IMG/VR virus record: IMGVR_UViG_3300025759_000756
Coordinates: 1 to 22,676 of that record
Origin: a virus
Length of the DNA stretch: 22,676 nucleotides
Direction: 5' to 3' (one strand)
In this document: in pieces, positions 22,366-22,676 of the stretch
Numbering within the stretch: the first letter of the stretch is position 1
Layout: each line of letters opens with the position of its first letter
Made by a program: the position numbers and the translations under genes
Notes under the pieces: model-generated
The model's input: only the letters and a program-made list of their open reading frames with translations
What the model was told of the DNA's origin: nothing
Database searches by the model: none

Positions 22366-22676
22366 TGACAGTCTCTAGTTCTTGTATTGCTAGGTTGTAA
22401 CAGTCAGCCTTGAAAACAAAGCCGTTGGCAGGATCAACATCACCCACCTGATATTTGATTGCCTTCTTGTAATAGTCTGCTTTAGGTATTTCCCCAAGTA
22501 TCCACGCTTTACTGTGGTCGGTAAGGATGCGGACAAAGACATAGCTATCGCAGTCTTGTTTCGTACCGTGTGCCGCCACAGAACAATCGTAGTTAGGTGA
22601 AGGGGTTGTGTTGCACCGCTTAGTCTTTACGTCAACACGTCGGTTTCCTACCAATAGGTCGTAATCCTTGCTGTTG
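22346..22676 (-). CDS. PD-(D/E)XK nuclease-like protein (partial at window edge)
   Basis: The frame stays open to the right edge, so the 5' end lies outside; a TTG at 22652-22654 is not a convincing start. The visible part of 109 residues reads ...NSKDYDLLVGNRRVDVKTKR, then CSVAAHGTKQDCDSYVFVRI. Asp in YDLLVG, about eight residues before VDVKTK, gives the D-(x)n-D-x-K core expected of the PD-(D/E)XK fold, and the following Q.CDSYVFV strand fits. The WILGEIPKADYYKKAIKYQV segment with DVDPANGFVFKADCYNLAI matches phage proteins of this kind that I remember. Nuclease activity is inferred from motif spacing. Confidence 0.65.
   Translation of the reverse strand, partial: NSKDYDLLVGNRRVDVKTKRCNTTPSPNYDCSVAAHGTKQDCDSYVFVRILTDHSKAWILGEIPKADYYKKAIKYQVGDVDPANGFVFKADCYNLAIQELETVNGKEAA

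Noticed and set aside
1-22676. tRNA genes, integrase, attachment sites or transposases
   Set aside because: Gaps between genes are nearly all shorter than 50 bases, no tRNA-like folding or recombinase motif was seen, and no gene-free stretch exceeds 100 bases.

Overview
This window looks like the late (virion and lysis) half of a tailed double-stranded DNA phage genome, almost certainly a marine or environmental podovirus-type phage. The evidence is dense one-strand packing with stop/start overlaps, a head-protein end at the left edge, and a compact lysis cassette. It continues with a long run of virion genes: beta-rich structural proteins, a connector adaptor, a tail nozzle-like protein, a repeat-containing tail fibre and very large internal virion-type proteins. 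There is no tape-measure, sheath or long tail-tube gene, which favours a short tail. There are no tRNAs, no integrase and no insertion sequence. The host cannot be read directly. The 3TM holin and the small basic proteins resemble those I know from phages of marine alphaproteobacteria and from cyanophages, so a marine bacterial host is an inference.

Layout. 1-567: end of a head (probably major capsid) gene and a small head-associated protein. 577-628: a GC-rich hairpin running directly into a near-consensus sigma70-type promoter. 656-1351: three small lysine-rich proteins of the kind common in marine phages. 1345-2838: lysis region with a 3TM holin, a second small membrane protein, two small unknowns and a GH24 lysozyme. 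2868-3699: a Lys/Pro/Gly repeat protein and a membrane-anchored coiled-coil protein. 3701-3729: a second near-consensus promoter. 3749-9586: two small overlapping genes, then structural genes up to the adaptor and nozzle-like protein. 9602-11929: tail fibre with a 37-residue tandem repeat. 11975-12474: two small accessory proteins. 12477-21668: five genes for probable internal or DNA-ejection proteins, ending in a 1526-residue protein. 21652-22138: a Met/Gly-rich repeat protein and a small basic protein. 22141-22676: two minus-strand genes, the outer one incomplete at the edge and carrying a nuclease-like motif, marking a change of transcription direction.

How it fits together: host RNA polymerase could read both promoters, so the lysis/basic-protein block and the tail/internal-protein block can each be started separately, in addition to read-through from the head genes. 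Many neighbours overlap by 1-4 bases (TAATG, ATGA, TGATG), suggesting translational coupling. No defence system, CRISPR array or obvious new enzymatic system is visible. The most interesting points are the recently expanded 111-bp repeat in the fibre gene, the repeat-built small proteins (KFPVPGKKR, MMYGG and ATGxVGT motifs), the hairpin-promoter junction, the duplicated domain in the nozzle-like protein, and the convergent nuclease-like gene at the right edge.
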